Shown here in pieces: positions 52,607 to 64,000 of a stretch of DNA of 64,000 bases. Position numbers and translations under genes: made by a program. Numbering within the stretch: the stretch's first letter is position 1; every line of letters starts with the position of its first letter. The stretch covers positions 1-64,000 of the forward strand of contig CALURO010000001.1 of the NCBI GenBank assembly GCA_944323205.1, read 5' to 3'. This stretch comes from an uncultured Mucispirillum sp. GTDB taxonomy: Bacteria; Chrysiogenota; Deferribacteres; Deferribacterales; Mucispirillaceae. A model generated the notes under the pieces. That model saw only the letters and a program-made list of their open reading frames with translations. It did no database searches and was not told the DNA's origin.

Positions 52607-54298
52607 CTATTTAGACTCTTTATATATTGGTTTTGGAAATTTTATTTTTAGCATTGTTCTAAATGCAGGATTATGAATAATATATTCACCTTGTTCTAAA
52701 CGTGTCATAATATTTTTGTATACTTGTGGAATATATCTGTAATCTTTTTTCTCTATTTCTATTGCATTTGTTCTGCCATAAGCACTTGCAGAACTATTAC
52801 CAGTTACTCTATCATGTATTGCACTTCTAAATTGTTCTGCTGCAAATAATATTATTCCTAAAGACCGTCCTCGTTCTGCAATATCTAATATTTGTCTTAA
52901 AATTGGAGAATTTTTTGGAATATCACTAGATGCATACTTATTAAGTTCATCCATAAAAATAATAATTTTTGAAGGTGGATTACAGCCTTCATCTCCACCT
53001 AATTTTAGATTATAAATATAACGAATTACATTTCCAAATACAAAATTTTGCATATTTTCATCTAATCTTGCTATATCAATAACATATACATCATTAGGTT
53101 TTATTTCATTAATTTTATCTAGTAATTCTATTTCATTACTATTCATTTTTACATCATCAAATATTTTTTTTCCATTAATATTACTTTTTATAATTCTTGC
53201 AAACTTTCTCCAACTTTGAACAGTTATCTCTTTTTTTGAATCTGCACTACCTGCTTGTTGTTTATTATCTATTTTTTTTATAAACTCTTCCCATGAATTT
53301 TCATGTTGAAAACTATGGTCTGTTGCAATAAAGTTTAATATAGCATCCATAGTCTGATTTGAATCATCAATATTTGAAAACATTAAATCTAAATTTTCTT
53401 TATTATCTTGATTACAAGGGAATTTATAATAAAACGCTTTTTTTTCATCCATTTGTTCTTGTAATATATTGTTTTTATTGGCATAAGTATTATTTTGATT
53501 TTTATCTGAGTATGGATAAAAATATTGAACTTGTTTAAATGGAGTAGGGCTTAGTCCTAATTTTTTATATTCATCTACAATATCAGAATAACTTCCTACT
53601 CCTTTTGAAATTTTATCAGGTTCTTTATCAATTGATAATAAATCAGTTCCTTTTACGTTAAAAAGAATATAAGCAACATCATCTTTATTATCATCTTTTG
53701 CAGCCATCATTTTGTCTTGAAGAGCTTTAAGTAAAAACATTGCATAAGATGTTTTTGAAGCAAGTCCAGAAATACCTGAAATATTTAAGTGGGCACCTTC
53801 TGGACCAATTAAAAACCTTGTATCCATAGGAACTGGAATTCTTACAGGTGCACAGTCATTCATACCCTGATACATATTCAAATAACCACAAACTAGACCA
53901 TATTCACTATCTTCTTTCAAAAGTCCAAGTGCTCTTATTATTTCTTCTTTATTAGCTAATGATACCTTTGCATCATTTTGAAGAGGTAAATAAATATTTT
54001 CTGTATTATAAATTACTTTTCCATAAACATAGTTCATTCCAACACGATAAGTATTACCACTACAATTAATATCTCCAAAATCACTTGATATAAAATTGCT
54101 TAAAAAACTTACACTATCAGTTATATGAGAGATTTCCTCTATAACACCATAAGATACACTATTATTTATATGTTCTATTTTTACAACATCAAAAGGATTT
54201 AATATTAAATCTTGTTTTGTCCAAAAATAAAAATTATCTATTGTTGTTGGTTTTGATTCTGTTGCAATAACTTTTCCAATTATTTTATCTTTTTGCAT
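52607..54298 (-). CDS. HerA-like hexameric ATPase/translocase
   Basis: A 563-aa P-loop ATPase. Residues 1-110 form a beta-barrel (HAS-barrel) as in HerA. The Walker A is a variant, GISGLASKTS (K182), with Ser instead of Gly before the Lys. Walker B is KIIIFMDELNKYA, and the Arg-finger region has AEQFRSAIHDRVTG. HerA pairs with the NurA nuclease for DNA end processing in archaea, and bacterial HerA-nuclease pairs act in phage defence. The NurA-like gene is ten bases upstream in the same operon. Confidence 0.85.
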   Translation of the reverse strand: MQKDKIIGKVIATESKPTTIDNFYFWTKQDLILNPFDVVKIEHINNSVSYGVIEEISHITDSVSFLSNFISSDFGDINCSGNTYRVGMNYVYGKVIYNTENIYLPLQNDAKVSLANKEEIIRALGLLKEDSEYGLVCGYLNMYQGMNDCAPVRIPVPMDTRFLIGPEGAHLNISGISGLASKTSYAMFLLKALQDKMMAAKDDNKDDVAYILFNVKGTDLLSIDKEPDKISKGVGSYSDIVDEYKKLGLSPTPFKQVQYFYPYSDKNQNNTYANKNNILQEQMDEKKAFYYKFPCNQDNKENLDLMFSNIDDSNQTMDAILNFIATDHSFQHENSWEEFIKKIDNKQQAGSADSKKEITVQSWRKFARIIKSNINGKKIFDDVKMNSNEIELLDKINEIKPNDVYVIDIARLDENMQNFVFGNVIRYIYNLKLGGDEGCNPPSKIIIFMDELNKYASSDIPKNSPILRQILDIAERGRSLGIILFAAEQFRSAIHDRVTGNSSASAYGRTNAIEIEKKDYRYIPQVYKNIMTRLEQGEYIIHNPAFRTMLKIKFPKPIYKESK

Positions 54299-54308
54299 GA
54301 TTTCACCA

Positions 54309-55430
54309 TTAAAATATATTTAAAAACATTTGATTACTTAAATACTGGCTTTTAGCATACTGCTCTGTCATATATACAGGGTACAAATGATTAGCCCACC
54401 TTTTATCACTGCCATAACATACTGGGTTTCTCTCATTTATTATATTTGCACTTATTAGATCTACTTCTTTACTGTCTATACCATTTTTTTCTTCACTATC
54501 TGTCACTAATATTTTTTCAATTTTTAATATTCCACTAAAAACATCATTTGTATATTTTATATCTCTTATTCTTATATACCATACTGCAAATGTAAGTTTT
54601 GTTTCTTTATCCTCATATCTACTAACAGGTGTTCTATGATATAATGGTAATTCTGCAATTAGTTTTGTTATTACGTTTCCTTTCTTATCTATACAGTTGG
54701 CAGGATTAAATGATTTTGATACACCAATTACATATTTATATGCTTCTTTAAATTTATATAACTCGTCTTTACTCATATTCCTGTTTTTATATTCCAAAGA
54801 ACCATCTTTTAACAAATATCTATTTTGTGATAATAATCTATCATTCATTAATTCCTTGACCATATTTTGTTCTTCGTCCATCATACACATTTGTATTTTA
54901 GCAACTGCCTTATCTTCTAACTTTTCCTTCTCATCTGTTTTATATACTAGTATTTTTTCAAACTTAATATTACTACTTATTTTATTAATTTCTTTTATCA
55001 ACCTATTGATTTCTAAATCCTTACTCCATTCACTTAAACTTTTATTAGGTAAGGCTATTACATTTTGTTTTGTTAATTTAAAAGATTTTACAGTTCTATT
55101 TTCTCTTTTACAACAAGCAACACAAACTTGACCAGCTATAATAGGGAAAATTTCATTATTATAACTTATATCATCTATTTTAAATGTCCTTCTAGAGCCA
55201 TCTAAAAAATAAACGAATATAGGTATATCTTTATTCGATACTTCCTTTGAATATGATGTTAAATCAATATGATTATTTTTTATATCTGTTTCACCAATAT
55301 ATTTTAAATTATATTCAGCTAAATCATCATATTGAATAGTTGATAATCCAATGTTTTCATGTTTATATCGATAAGAATTAAAACTTTTTCCACACGTTTC
55401 GTCTGCAATATAAGAAATAATTTTCCCCAT
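54309..55430 (-). CDS. NurA-like nuclease
   Basis: A 373-aa protein with the pattern of the NurA family: first catalytic Asp in VYFLDGSRRTFKI (D77), Glu in VKELMNDRLL (E194), second Asp in LLKDGSLEYK (D209), GVSKSF (about 236-241) and a late YPVYMTEQYAKSQYL. NurA is a 5'-3' nuclease that works through the HerA ring. The start ATG 55430 follows GGGAG; an upstream in-frame ATG at 55475 does not. It is the first gene of the nurA-herA-GHKL-radical SAM operon. Assignment rests on motif spacing, not on a search. Confidence 0.72.
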   Translation of the reverse strand: MGKIISYIADETCGKSFNSYRYKHENIGLSTIQYDDLAEYNLKYIGETDIKNNHIDLTSYSKEVSNKDIPIFVYFLDGSRRTFKIDDISYNNEIFPIIAGQVCVACCKRENRTVKSFKLTKQNVIALPNKSLSEWSKDLEINRLIKEINKISSNIKFEKILVYKTDEKEKLEDKAVAKIQMCMMDEEQNMVKELMNDRLLSQNRYLLKDGSLEYKNRNMSKDELYKFKEAYKYVIGVSKSFNPANCIDKKGNVITKLIAELPLYHRTPVSRYEDKETKLTFAVWYIRIRDIKYTNDVFSGILKIEKILVTDSEEKNGIDSKEVDLISANIINERNPVCYGSDKRWANHLYPVYMTEQYAKSQYLSNQMFLNIF

Positions 55431-55446
55431 AAAAATCTCCCAATAT

Positions 55447-55475
55447 ATTATAATAAATAAATATATATTATGCAA
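55447..55475 (-). promoter_or_regulatory. Possible promoter of the nurA operon
   Basis: On the minus strand TTGCAT (55470-55475), a 17-base spacer and TATAAT (55447-55452) match a sigma-70 promoter. The start codon is only 17 bases downstream, so transcripts would have a leader of about ten bases, which barely covers the GGGAG site. It may be chance in this AT-rich DNA. Confidence 0.3.
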
Positions 55476-55893
55476 TTATTTTTTTATTTTATTATTTTAT
55501 TGTATCTTTACTATTTTGAAATAATTTATATAACTATCTAATAACATATAAACCATAAATAATTAAATATAAATTAGCCATTGAAAAAAATAATATTCTA
55601 CATATGCTTACATTGTTAAAACTAGAACATAATAATCTTCATTGGTATGTACTTATGATAGACACAGTAGGTTAGAGCAAGCCATGCTTAATATACAAAT
55701 ATTTATTAATAATTTTTGTAATTTAATTTTATTATAATTATCTTATTAAATATAAATAATTTATATTTTTATATAAAATAAATTACATAATTTAAATTTA
55801 TAAATCAAAATTAATAGAATATTTTGCTTAAATACTAATTCATCATTAGATTTTATATAAAAATTTTAAAATAAAATCTATCTACTGAATAAC
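55476..55893. other. AT-rich intergenic stretch
   Basis: About 420 bases without a gene between the nurA operon and rpoC. A faint piece, CTAGAACATAATAATCTTCA (about 55622-55641), resembles a decayed bit of the dispersed repeat. Nothing else is recognised. Confidence 0.4.
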
Positions 55894-55919
55894 AAAAAAG
55901 GGGAGCTTATGCTCCCCTT
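55894..55919 (-). terminator. Terminator of the rpoBC operon
   Basis: AAGGGGAGC (55898-55906) and GCTCCCCTT (55911-55919) form a perfect stem with a four-base loop. On the minus strand it is followed by a T run. It lies 20 bases after the rpoC stop. Confidence 0.9.
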
Positions 55920-55939
55920 TATGATGATTAATTATTATA

Positions 55940-58900
55940 TTAGTTTTCTTGACTGATAAATTTAAACTTACCGTCAATAATATGTTTAGAGCCTGTTCCC
56001 GCAGGTATTAATTTACCCATGATAACATTTTCTTTTAAGCCACGAAGTTTATCTGTTTTACCAGAACATGCGGCATCTGTAAGAACTCTTGTTGTTTCCT
56101 GAAATGATGCTGCAGAGATAAAGCTCTCTGTATTAAGTGCAGCTTTTGTAATACCTTGAAGTATAGGTCTGCCTTTTGGCGGTTCTTTTCCTTCAGATAA
56201 AAGCTCCTGCTGAACTTTTTTTAACTCACTTTTATATACTTCTTCGTTTGGCATAAAGTCAGAATCACCAGCATCTTCAATAATAACTTTTTTAAGCATT
56301 TGACGAACAATTACTTCTATATGTTTATCGTTAATGCTAACCCCTGATTTTCTATACACTATCTGTATCTCATCAACTAAATATTTAGCCAGAGCTTCTT
56401 CACCTAATACTGATAATATATCATGCGGGTTAATATTACCATCAATTAATGCTTCACCAGCACGGATATAGTCGCCTTCATGAGCATTAATATATCGCAG
56501 AGTGTTTATGCTGTATACTTTTTTATCGCCAGTATTTTCGTTTTCAATAGTAAGTTTTTTCATACCGCGGACAGCATTTTCAATTTTAACTATACCGTCA
56601 ATTTCTGCAATAATTGCAGGGTCTTTTGGTTTCCTTGCTTCAAAAAGCTCAGCAACACGAGGAAGACCAACAGTAATATCTTTAGTTTTTTGCGCTTCTC
56701 TTGGGATTTTCGCAATAATATCACCCGGATATACTTCGTCCCCTTCGTTATAAGAAATAATTGTTCCCGGTGTTAACTCATAACGGTAAACTGTTTTATT
56801 ATCTGCATCTTTAATAGAGATACGAGGTCTGCGTTTTTCCTTAGAGTTAGCAACAACAACTTTTTGAGAAATATTTGTTGTCTGGTCTACTTCTTCTTTT
56901 AAAGTTTCACCTTCTATTAAATCTCCATATGCAACTGTTCCTGCAAACTCTGTCATAATAACAGATACATGTGGGTCCCAGTCAAATAAAAGCTGACCTT
57001 TTGTTACAGTATCGCCTTCTTCTACACGGATAACGCTGCCGTATCCCGGAGTATATTTTTCTAATACACGACCTATTGCATCTTTAACCATAACAGAACC
57101 GTTTCTGTTTAATACAACGATTTCGTTTTTCCTGTTACGGAGAGTTTTCATACCCTCAAATGCAACAGTACCGCCCATTCTTGAGCTCATAGAAGATTCT
57201 ATACCGCCGGCAGAAGCAATACCACCAATGTGGAATGTTCTCATTGTAAGCTGTGTTCCGGGCTCACCAATAGACTGAGCTGCAATAGTACCTGCTGCTT
57301 CGCCTATTTCTATCATACGGCGTGTTGCTAAATCTAAACCATAGCATTTTCTACATATGCCAAACTCACTGTCGCATGTTAATGCAGAACGAACCATTAC
57401 TTTATCTATACCAGCTTTCTCTATTTTCTCAATAACTTCTTCATCAATAAAAGTATCTGCCTCTACTATTAATTCATCAGTTAATGAATCAAATAAATCT
57501 TCTAATGTATATCTGCCGTAAATCCTTTCCCCAAGTGTTTCAACAACTGATGCACCCTGAAATAATGGACCTACTTCAATGCCTTTAATAGTGCCGCAGT
57601 CTTCTTCAGAAATAATTAAATCCTGAGCAACATCTACAAGACGGCGTGTTAAGTAACCAGAGTTTGCTGTTTTTAATGCAGTATCTGCAAGACCTTTACG
57701 AGCACCATGTGTTGAAATAAAATACTGGCTCATTGTTAATCCTTCACGGAAGTTAGAGTCAATAGGTGTTTCAATAATCTCACCAGACGGCTTAGCCATC
57801 AGACCACGCATACCAGCAAGCTGTGCAATCTGAGCTTTAGAACCCCTTGCACCTGAGTCACTCATCACATAAAGAGTATTGTAGTATTTTTCTCTTTTAT
57901 TTTCCTTAGAAGCATCGCCGCCTAAGTTTTCAATTGTTTTAATAAGCTTGTCAGTAATTTTTTCGTTAGTTTTTGACCAAACGTCGATTATCTGGTTATA
58001 TCGCTCACCTTTAGAAAGGGCTGCCTCCTCTCTATAATGTCTTTCAATTTCCTGAACTTTACCATAGGCTTCTGCAATAAGCTCACTTTTTTCTTTAGGA
58101 ATAATCATATCATCTATACAGATTGAATATCCTGCAATAGTAGAATATTTAAAGCCTAAATCTTTTAAGTTATCAAGGAATGTAACACTATACCAGTTGC
58201 CTAATTTTTTATAGATATAGTCTACAAGTTTTCCAAGCTCTTTTTTACCTAAAACTTTGTTTACCTGCTCAAACTCAATATCTTCAGGAACAATGCCGTA
58301 AAGAACTACACGGCCTGCTGATGTGTCATACATTTTACCGTCTATTCTTACTTTAATTTCTGCCTGTAAGCTTAATTTACCATGGTCAATAGCTATAATA
58401 ACTTCTTCTGGTGAAGAATATACTTTGCCACTGCCAAGAGCATTTTTTAATGGACGAGTTAAGTAGTATATACCTAAAACCATATCCTGTGTAGGAATAG
58501 CAAGCGGTTGACCGTTAGCAGGTGATAAAATATTATAAGCTGAAAGCATAAGTGTTTTTGCTTCAAGCTGTGCCTGAAATGATAACGGAACATGGACTGC
58601 CATTTGGTCACCATCAAAGTCTGCATTAAATGCTGTACAAACAAGTGGGTGAAGTTGTATTGCTTTACCTTCAATTAACTGTGGCTCAAATGCCTGAATA
58701 CCAAGCCTGTGCAGTGTAGGAGCACGGTTTAATAATACAGGATGTTCTCTGATTACTTCCTCTAATACATCCCATACTTCCTGTCTGCGTTCTTCTACCA
58801 TTCTTTTTGCCTGTTTTACAGTAGAAGCTATGCCTCTTTCTTTTTCAAGTTTATAATATAAAAATGGTTTAAATAACTCTAATGCCATTAATTTAGGCAG

Positions 58901-59995
58901 ACCACACTGGTGCATTTTTAAATGCGGACCTGCAACAATAACTGAACGGCCTGAATAGTCAACCCTTTTACCTAAAAGGTTTTGACGGAAACGGCCATTT
59001 TTACCCTTAATCATATCTGATAATGATTTTAACGGGCGTTTGTTGCTTGAACGGATAATTCTGCCTCTTCTGCCGTTATCAAAAAGAGCATCTACTGCTT
59101 CCTGAAGCATTCTTTTTTCGTTACGGATAATAATTTCAGGTGCATTTAACTCCATAAGTTTTTTAAGACGGTTATTTCTGTTGATAACCCTTCTGTATAA
59201 GTCGTTTAAGTCACTTGTAGCAAACCTGCCGCCGTCAAGTGGAACAAGTGGGCGTAATTCAGGTGGTATAACAGGAATAACATCAAGCACCATCCATTCA
59301 GGGCGGTTGTTTGATTTTCTAAATGCTTCTACAACTCTTAATCTTTTAGCAAGTTTTAAGCGTTTCTGCATACTGTTTGTTTCTCTTAACTCACTTTTAA
59401 GCTCAATTAAAAGTAAATCAAGGTCTACTTTTTTCAGCAGGTCTTTTATACCTTCTGCACCAATTTTAGCTGTAAAGCCACTTGTACCAAAATCTTCAAC
59501 AGCTTTTCTATACTGCTCTTCTGTTAAAATCTGTCTTTCTTTTAAGTTAGATGATTTTGGGTCAGTAACAATATATGACTCAAAATATACTACTCTTTCA
59601 ATATCTTTAATAGATAAGTCAAGAATAGAACCTATTCGTGATGGAGTTCCTTTAAAAAACCAAATATGACATACAGGTGATGCTAAATCAATATGCCCCA
59701 TACGAACACGGCGGACTTTTGACTGAATAACCTCAACACCACATTTTTCACAAACAATACCTCTATGTTTCATGCGTTTATATTTACCGCATAAACATTC
59801 CCAGTCTTTTACAGGACCAAATATTTTAGCACAGAAAAGGCCATCTCTTTCTGGCTTGAAAGTTCTGTAATTGATTGTTTCAGGTTTAGTTACCTCCCCT
59901 GATGACCAGCTTAATATTTTCTCAGGAGATGCAATTTTTATGCGTATAGCATCAAAAAACACTGAACTTTTATTCTCTCTAATACTTTTTTTCAT
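55940..59995 (-). CDS. rpoC: RNA polymerase subunit beta'
   Basis: A 1351-aa core subunit of RNA polymerase. The N-terminal zinc site is [19 protein letters not shown], the catalytic Mg site is [16 protein letters not shown], and the trigger-loop region has [19 protein letters not shown]. The second zinc site cysteines are in [14 protein letters not shown]. Length is near normal. It follows rpoB by 87 bases in the standard order. Several antisense frames inside it are shadows. Confidence 0.98.
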   Translation of the reverse strand: MKKSIRENKSSVFFDAIRIKIASPEKILSWSSGEVTKPETINYRTFKPERDGLFCAKIFGPVKDWECLCGKYKRMKHRGIVCEKCGVEVIQSKVRRVRMGHIDLASPVCHIWFFKGTPSRIGSILDLSIKDIERVVYFESYIVTDPKSSNLKERQILTEEQYRKAVEDFGTSGFTAKIGAEGIKDLLKKVDLDLLLIELKSELRETNSMQKRLKLAKRLRVVEAFRKSNNRPEWMVLDVIPVIPPELRPLVPLDGGRFATSDLNDLYRRVINRNNRLKKLMELNAPEIIIRNEKRMLQEAVDALFDNGRRGRIIRSSNKRPLKSLSDMIKGKNGRFRQNLLGKRVDYSGRSVIVAGPHLKMHQCGLPKLMALELFKPFLYYKLEKERGIASTVKQAKRMVEERRQEVWDVLEEVIREHPVLLNRAPTLHRLGIQAFEPQLIEGKAIQLHPLVCTAFNADFDGDQMAVHVPLSFQAQLEAKTLMLSAYNILSPANGQPLAIPTQDMVLGIYYLTRPLKNALGSGKVYSSPEEVIIAIDHGKLSLQAEIKVRIDGKMYDTSAGRVVLYGIVPEDIEFEQVNKVLGKKELGKLVDYIYKKLGNWYSVTFLDNLKDLGFKYSTIAGYSICIDDMIIPKEKSELIAEAYGKVQEIERHYREEAALSKGERYNQIIDVWSKTNEKITDKLIKTIENLGGDASKENKREKYYNTLYVMSDSGARGSKAQIAQLAGMRGLMAKPSGEIIETPIDSNFREGLTMSQYFISTHGARKGLADTALKTANSGYLTRRLVDVAQDLIISEEDCGTIKGIEVGPLFQGASVVETLGERIYGRYTLEDLFDSLTDELIVEADTFIDEEVIEKIEKAGIDKVMVRSALTCDSEFGICRKCYGLDLATRRMIEIGEAAGTIAAQSIGEPGTQLTMRTFHIGGIASAGGIESSMSSRMGGTVAFEGMKTLRNRKNEIVVLNRNGSVMVKDAIGRVLEKYTPGYGSVIRVEEGDTVTKGQLLFDWDPHVSVIMTEFAGTVAYGDLIEGETLKEEVDQTTNISQKVVVANSKEKRRPRISIKDADNKTVYRYELTPGTIISYNEGDEVYPGDIIAKIPREAQKTKDITVGLPRVAELFEARKPKDPAIIAEIDGIVKIENAVRGMKKLTIENENTGDKKVYSINTLRYINAHEGDYIRAGEALIDGNINPHDILSVLGEEALAKYLVDEIQIVYRKSGVSINDKHIEVIVRQMLKKVIIEDAGDSDFMPNEEVYKSELKKVQQELLSEGKEPPKGRPILQGITKAALNTESFISAASFQETTRVLTDAACSGKTDKLRGLKENVIMGKLIPAGTGSKHIIDGKFKFISQEN

Positions 59996-60048
59996 AATAT
60001 TAAATTTACCTCATTAACTGCAAGTTTTTAAGCATTTGCCAAAACTCG

Positions 60049-60071
60049 CTGCAGAGCTTATTACTCTGCAG
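60049..60071 (-). other. Hairpin between rpoB and rpoC
   Basis: CTGCAGAG (60049-60056) pairs perfectly with CTCTGCAG (60064-60071) around a seven-base loop. There is no T run, so it may be an RNA processing or stability element in the rpoBC transcript rather than a terminator. Confidence 0.5.
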
Positions 60072-60082
60072 GGTATTATTAT

Positions 60083-63000
60083 CTATTCACCTTTATCGTT
60101 TAAAGGTTCATCATCGTCATCAGCATCTATATCTAAACTAATGCTTCTGACTACATCATCACTGCTGGGAACATCTTCATCTCTTATGCCAGCACTCATA
60201 TTATTAAGCTCTTCGTTACTGATAAGCTCATCACCTGTAAGCAGCTCAATATCAAGCACAAGCCCCTGCAGCTCTTTAATAAGAACATTAAAGGACTCAG
60301 GCATATTTGGAGTAAAGCTGAAGTTACCGTTTACAATAGATTCATAAACTGCTGTTCTTCCTTCCACATCGTCTGATTTAACAGTAAGCATTTCCTGTAA
60401 TATGTTTGCAGCACCATATGCTTCTAATGCCCAAACCTCCATCTCTCCAAGTCTTTGGCCGCCAAACTGAGCTTTACCACCAAGTGGCTGCTGAGTAACA
60501 AGCGAGTATGGACCAGTAGAACGAGCATGGATTTTTGTATCTACTAAGTGGTGCAGTTTTAACATATACATCACACCAACAGTAACTTCCTGGTCAAATC
60601 TTTCACCAGTTCTTCCGTCATATAAAACTGTCTGGCCGTCGCTTTGGAAACCTGCCTCTGTAAGCATTTTTTTTATGTCTGCCTCTTTTGCTCCATTAAA
60701 TACTTCTGTTGCAACATGTTTGCCAAGTTTTTTAGCCGCCCAGCCTAAGTGTGTTTCAAGAATCTGGCCAATATTCATACGAGAAGGCACAGAAAGTGGA
60801 TTTAACACTATCTCTACAGGTGTGCCGTCTGGAAGATATGGCATATCTTCTTCTGGTAATATACGAGAAACAATACCTTTGTTACCGTGACGGCCTGCCA
60901 TTTTATCACCAACAGATAAACGCCTGCGGATTGCAACATATACTCTTACTGATTTTAATACACCAGCAGATAATTCATCGCCTTTTTCTATTTTTCTGCG
61001 TTTATCCTGAAATTTCTCTTCAGCATCTTTTTTACCTTGTGTGCATACAGCATCAGCCTTAGCATATTCAGCATCAAATTCTGCTTTTCCTTCAATATCA
61101 AATTTTGACATTTCCCTTGCTGTTATTGGTGCAAGGTTTTCTTCAGTTAATACTGTTCCAGCTTTTAAGCCTGCACAGTCTGATTTTAATTTTTTGCCAA
61201 TAAGCAGAGATATAACTCTGTCTTTTCTAGCATTTTCTATAGCAGAAACTTCTCTTGTATATGCAGCAGCAATACGCTCTGCTTCACGCTGCTCTATTAA
61301 CTCAGTTCTATGGTCTTTGTTAATATCACGGCGAGTCATTACCTGAACATCTAATATTGTTCCTGATATACCAGGCGGAACTCTTAATGATGCGTCTTTA
61401 ACATCACCTGCTTTTTCACCGAAAATTGCACGCAGAAGTTTCTCTTCAGGTGTTGCCTGTGTTTCACCTTTTGGTGTTACTTTACCAACAAGAATATCAC
61501 CTTCTGATACTTTTGCACCAATTCTAATAATACCACTTTCATCTAAGTTTCTTAATGCCTCTTCAGAAATATTTGGTATATCCCTAGTGATTTCTTCCGC
61601 ACCAAGTTTTGTATCTCTTGCATCTATTTCAAATACTTCTATGTGGATAGATGTAAAAGCATCTTCTTTAACAAGTTTTTCTGAAACTAAAATAGAGTCC
61701 TCATAGTTGTAACCCATCCATGGCATAAATGCTACTACTATATTTCTGCCAAGAGCAAGCTCACCCCTGTCTGTAGATGCACCATCTGCTAATGTATCGC
61801 CTTTTTTAACTTTTTGACCAAGAACAACACCTGCATTATAGTTAATACATGTATCCTGATTAGAACGGCGGTATTTAACTAAGTCATGCACATCTATACC
61901 AAATGTGCCGTCTTCATTTATATAGCGGACAATAATCGTATCTGCATCTACATAATCAATTACTCCATCATGAAGTGATATTAATGCAGAGCCGGAATCT
62001 ACTGCAACCTTTCTTTCTAAACCTGTTCCAACAATTGGAGCATCAGTTCTAATTAAAGGCACTGCCTGACGCTGCATGTTTGAACCCATTAATGCACGGT
62101 TAGCATCATCATGCTCTAAGAAAGGAATAAGAGCAGTTGATACTGATACAATCTGCATTGGAGCAACGTCCATTAACTGCACCTGTTCTTTTGGAGCATT
62201 TAAGTTTTCACCAGCATAACGGCATGCTACATCTTCTGTTAAAAAGCAGCCTTTCTCATCAAGTGGTGAGTTAGCCTGTGCTATATAATAATCTTCTTCC
62301 TGCAAAGCATACATATATACAACTTCATCTGTTACTCTGCCATTTTCAACCTTTCTGTATGGTGTTTCAATAAAACCAAACTCATTAATCTTAGCATAAG
62401 TAGTAAGGGAAGTAATAAGACCAATGTTTGGACCTTCAGGTGTTTCAATAGGGCATATTCTTCCATAGTGAGAAGTGTGAACATCTCGCACTTCAAAGCC
62501 AGCTCTGTCTCTGTTTAAGCCGCCCGGACCTAATGCAGAAAGACGGCGTTTATGTGTAATCTCAGATAATGGGTTGTTCTGGTCCATAAACTGAGAAAGC
62601 TGATAACTGCCAAAAAACTCTTTAATTGACGCAGAAAGTGGTTTTGCATTTAATAAATCCTGTGGAGTAGAGTCTTCTAAATCTTGAATACTCATACGCT
62701 CTTTAACAGTTTTTTCCATTCTTGCAAGACCTATGCGAATATGGTTTTGCAGCTGCTCACCTGCTGCCCTTACACGCCTGTGGCCTAAGTGGTCAATATC
62801 ATCTATATGCTCAACACCAAGACGGATATTATTTAGAACTCTAACAGTTTCAACAATATCTTCTTTTGAAAGAATTACTTTATCAAGGGGAACAATATCT
62901 TCTGATATTTTAAGCCTTTTATTGATTTTTAAGCGGCCAACACGAGATAAATCATAACGCTTAGGGTTAAAGAAAAGGTTATGGAACTGTGCAGCTGCTG

Positions 63001-64000
63001 TATCATCTGTTGCAGGCTCACCTGGACGAAGTTTTTTATAAATTTCTATTAAAGCCTCATCTTTAGTTTTAATTCTATCAATAGCCATTATATCTCTTAT
63101 AGCTGAATCAGAAGTCTGCCTGTTGATAAATAAAATAGAAAATTCTTTAATACCTAACCCAGTGATTTGCTCTAAAAGCTCTTCTGTTACTGCTGTATTA
63201 GACTCTGCAATCACTTCACCATTAGCAGCATCTATAATATCTTCTGCTATAAATGAATCTAGTAAATCTCTTGGGTCTATTTCATATTTTGTAAGACCTG
63301 ATTTAATAACCTTTTTAAAGGCACCCTTTGTAATAGATACATTCGGTTTGATAATGTATTCATCAGTTGCAGGGTCTTTAATACCTAAAGTAAGTTTATG
63401 GTCAGTAATCACATGGTCTTTATTAAACTCTCTGAAAAATCTGCCATCTTCAATAGTTATTTTATCTTTTTGGTAGTATGTATCTAATATATCCTGATTA
63501 GTTAAGCCTAATGCTTTTAATAAAACTGTTACAGGTATTTTTTTCTTTTTATCAATACGCACATACATTACATTCTTAGAATCAAATTCAAAATCAAGCC
63601 AAGAACCTCTGTATGGAATTATACGGGCACTGTATAAGTGTTTTTCAGAAACACTTTTACCAGCAGTTAAATCTTCAAAAAAGATACCAGGAGACCTGTG
63701 CAGCTGGCTTACTATTACCCTTTCAACACCATTGATTACAAAAGTGCCTCTATCAGTCATAAGAGGAATATCACAAAGATATACATCACTTTCAGTTGCT
63801 GATAAAGTTATTTTTTCGCCTGTTTCTTCATTAACATCATGAGTAGAAAGACGAACTTTTACTTTTAATGGTGCAGCATAGTTTGTATTTCTATCAATAG
63901 ACTCCCGTGGAGTATATTTAGCTTTCTCAATAGTATAGCTAACATATTCAAGCACAGAAGTATCGTTAAAATCTGTTATAGGAAATATTTCACGGAAAAC
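60083..64000 (-). CDS. rpoB: RNA polymerase subunit beta, 5' end outside window
   Basis: The 3' part of rpoB, about 1305 codons. The frame is open to the window edge, reading [20 protein letters not shown] at the border, so roughly the first 30 to 60 residues are missing; the GTG at 63955 is not the true start. Landmarks: [20 protein letters not shown] and [19 protein letters not shown] (rifampicin region), [51 protein letters not shown] and [20 protein letters not shown]. The RpoB C-terminus includes an acidic tail. The Asp, His and Ser positions of the rifampicin pocket look standard ([20 protein letters not shown]). Confidence 0.98.
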   Translation of the reverse strand, partial: VFREIFPITDFNDTSVLEYVSYTIEKAKYTPRESIDRNTNYAAPLKVKVRLSTHDVNEETGEKITLSATESDVYLCDIPLMTDRGTFVINGVERVIVSQLHRSPGIFFEDLTAGKSVSEKHLYSARIIPYRGSWLDFEFDSKNVMYVRIDKKKKIPVTVLLKALGLTNQDILDTYYQKDKITIEDGRFFREFNKDHVITDHKLTLGIKDPATDEYIIKPNVSITKGAFKKVIKSGLTKYEIDPRDLLDSFIAEDIIDAANGEVIAESNTAVTEELLEQITGLGIKEFSILFINRQTSDSAIRDIMAIDRIKTKDEALIEIYKKLRPGEPATDDTAAAQFHNLFFNPKRYDLSRVGRLKINKRLKISEDIVPLDKVILSKEDIVETVRVLNNIRLGVEHIDDIDHLGHRRVRAAGEQLQNHIRIGLARMEKTVKERMSIQDLEDSTPQDLLNAKPLSASIKEFFGSYQLSQFMDQNNPLSEITHKRRLSALGPGGLNRDRAGFEVRDVHTSHYGRICPIETPEGPNIGLITSLTTYAKINEFGFIETPYRKVENGRVTDEVVYMYALQEEDYYIAQANSPLDEKGCFLTEDVACRYAGENLNAPKEQVQLMDVAPMQIVSVSTALIPFLEHDDANRALMGSNMQRQAVPLIRTDAPIVGTGLERKVAVDSGSALISLHDGVIDYVDADTIIVRYINEDGTFGIDVHDLVKYRRSNQDTCINYNAGVVLGQKVKKGDTLADGASTDRGELALGRNIVVAFMPWMGYNYEDSILVSEKLVKEDAFTSIHIEVFEIDARDTKLGAEEITRDIPNISEEALRNLDESGIIRIGAKVSEGDILVGKVTPKGETQATPEEKLLRAIFGEKAGDVKDASLRVPPGISGTILDVQVMTRRDINKDHRTELIEQREAERIAAAYTREVSAIENARKDRVISLLIGKKLKSDCAGLKAGTVLTEENLAPITAREMSKFDIEGKAEFDAEYAKADAVCTQGKKDAEEKFQDKRRKIEKGDELSAGVLKSVRVYVAIRRRLSVGDKMAGRHGNKGIVSRILPEEDMPYLPDGTPVEIVLNPLSVPSRMNIGQILETHLGWAAKKLGKHVATEVFNGAKEADIKKMLTEAGFQSDGQTVLYDGRTGERFDQEVTVGVMYMLKLHHLVDTKIHARSTGPYSLVTQQPLGGKAQFGGQRLGEMEVWALEAYGAANILQEMLTVKSDDVEGRTAVYESIVNGNFSFTPNMPESFNVLIKELQGLVLDIELLTGDELISNEELNNMSAGIRDEDVPSSDDVVRSISLDIDADDDDEPLNDKGE

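Noticed and set aside
54697..55131. 144-codon frame antisense to the NurA-like gene
   Set aside because: Shadow frame; the minus strand has the conserved motifs, binding site and operon context.
55600..55720. Possible tRNA-like segment near GTTAGAGCAAGCC
   Set aside because: No acceptor stem pairing or T-loop TTCGA motif could be fitted.
59181..59669. 162-codon frame antisense to rpoC
   Set aside because: rpoC is conserved on the minus strand here; shadow only.
60049..60071. rpoB-rpoC hairpin as a terminator
   Set aside because: No T run follows the stem on the coding strand, and rpoC must be transcribed through it.

Overview
The window is AT-rich DNA from a flagellated, Gram-negative, probably anaerobic bacterium. 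Support for this comes from two flagellins, lipoproteins with lipoboxes, a LolB-like lipoprotein, an outer-membrane beta-barrel protein, TatA/TatC with a TorD-type chaperone and MoaA (respiratory molybdoenzyme assembly), and a membrane pyrophosphatase. The protein set and the many homopolymer tracts and dispersed repeats would fit a gut Deferribacterota member such as Mucispirillum. That assignment is inference from overall character, not from a marker comparison. No rRNA, tRNA or CRISPR array was found.

Layout. 1-1838: a largely non-coding stretch with a dispersed repeat, several hairpin terminators and structured RNA candidates. 1839-6490: two divergent-in-size flagellins (501 and 807 aa), facing each other, plus a small flagellin-linked protein. 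7143-12825: an accessory cassette with an AAC(3)-DUF4910 fusion, a Cys-rich protein, a methyltransferase, an acyl carrier protein and a stand-alone adenylation enzyme. Two of these genes carry long G tracts typical of phase variation; one reads OFF and one ON in this sequence. 12910-18639: glmU, clcA, pcrA/uvrD (apparently starting at ATT) and methylmalonyl-CoA epimerase. 18683-31179 (minus): SUFU-domain protein, rmuC, smc, a spore-photoproduct-lyase-like radical SAM protein, three lineage-specific proteins, ftsY and a small HTH protein. 31778-38475: TPR protein, lolB-like, ispE, prs, pth, hppA. 38536-41631: aldo/keto reductase and TetR regulator, TorD-like chaperone, and a beta-barrel protein whose promoter spacer holds a C8 tract. 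42179-43395: toxin-antitoxin pair and gene remnants. 43642-48721: tatA, tatC, moaA, a LarA-like protein, an OmpR-type regulator and a secreted protein, closely packed. 48985-49104: a 40-codon remnant of uvrB cut at its Walker A motif by a repeat copy. 49219-55430 (minus): a tight four-gene operon of NurA-like nuclease, HerA-like ATPase, GHKL (Hsp90-like) ATPase and radical SAM enzyme. 55940-64000 (minus): rpoC and the 3' part of rpoB, whose 5' end lies outside the window.

The most notable points are the nurA-herA-GHKL-radical SAM operon, which looks like a genome-defence or DNA-processing module of unusual composition; a surface-variation theme made of three homopolymer tracts (G10, G9, C8) in two coding regions and one promoter, close to flagellin and an outer-membrane protein; and a family of dispersed palindromic repeats (at least eight copies) with MITE-like terminal inverted repeats that bracket the accessory cassette and mark the uvrB break.
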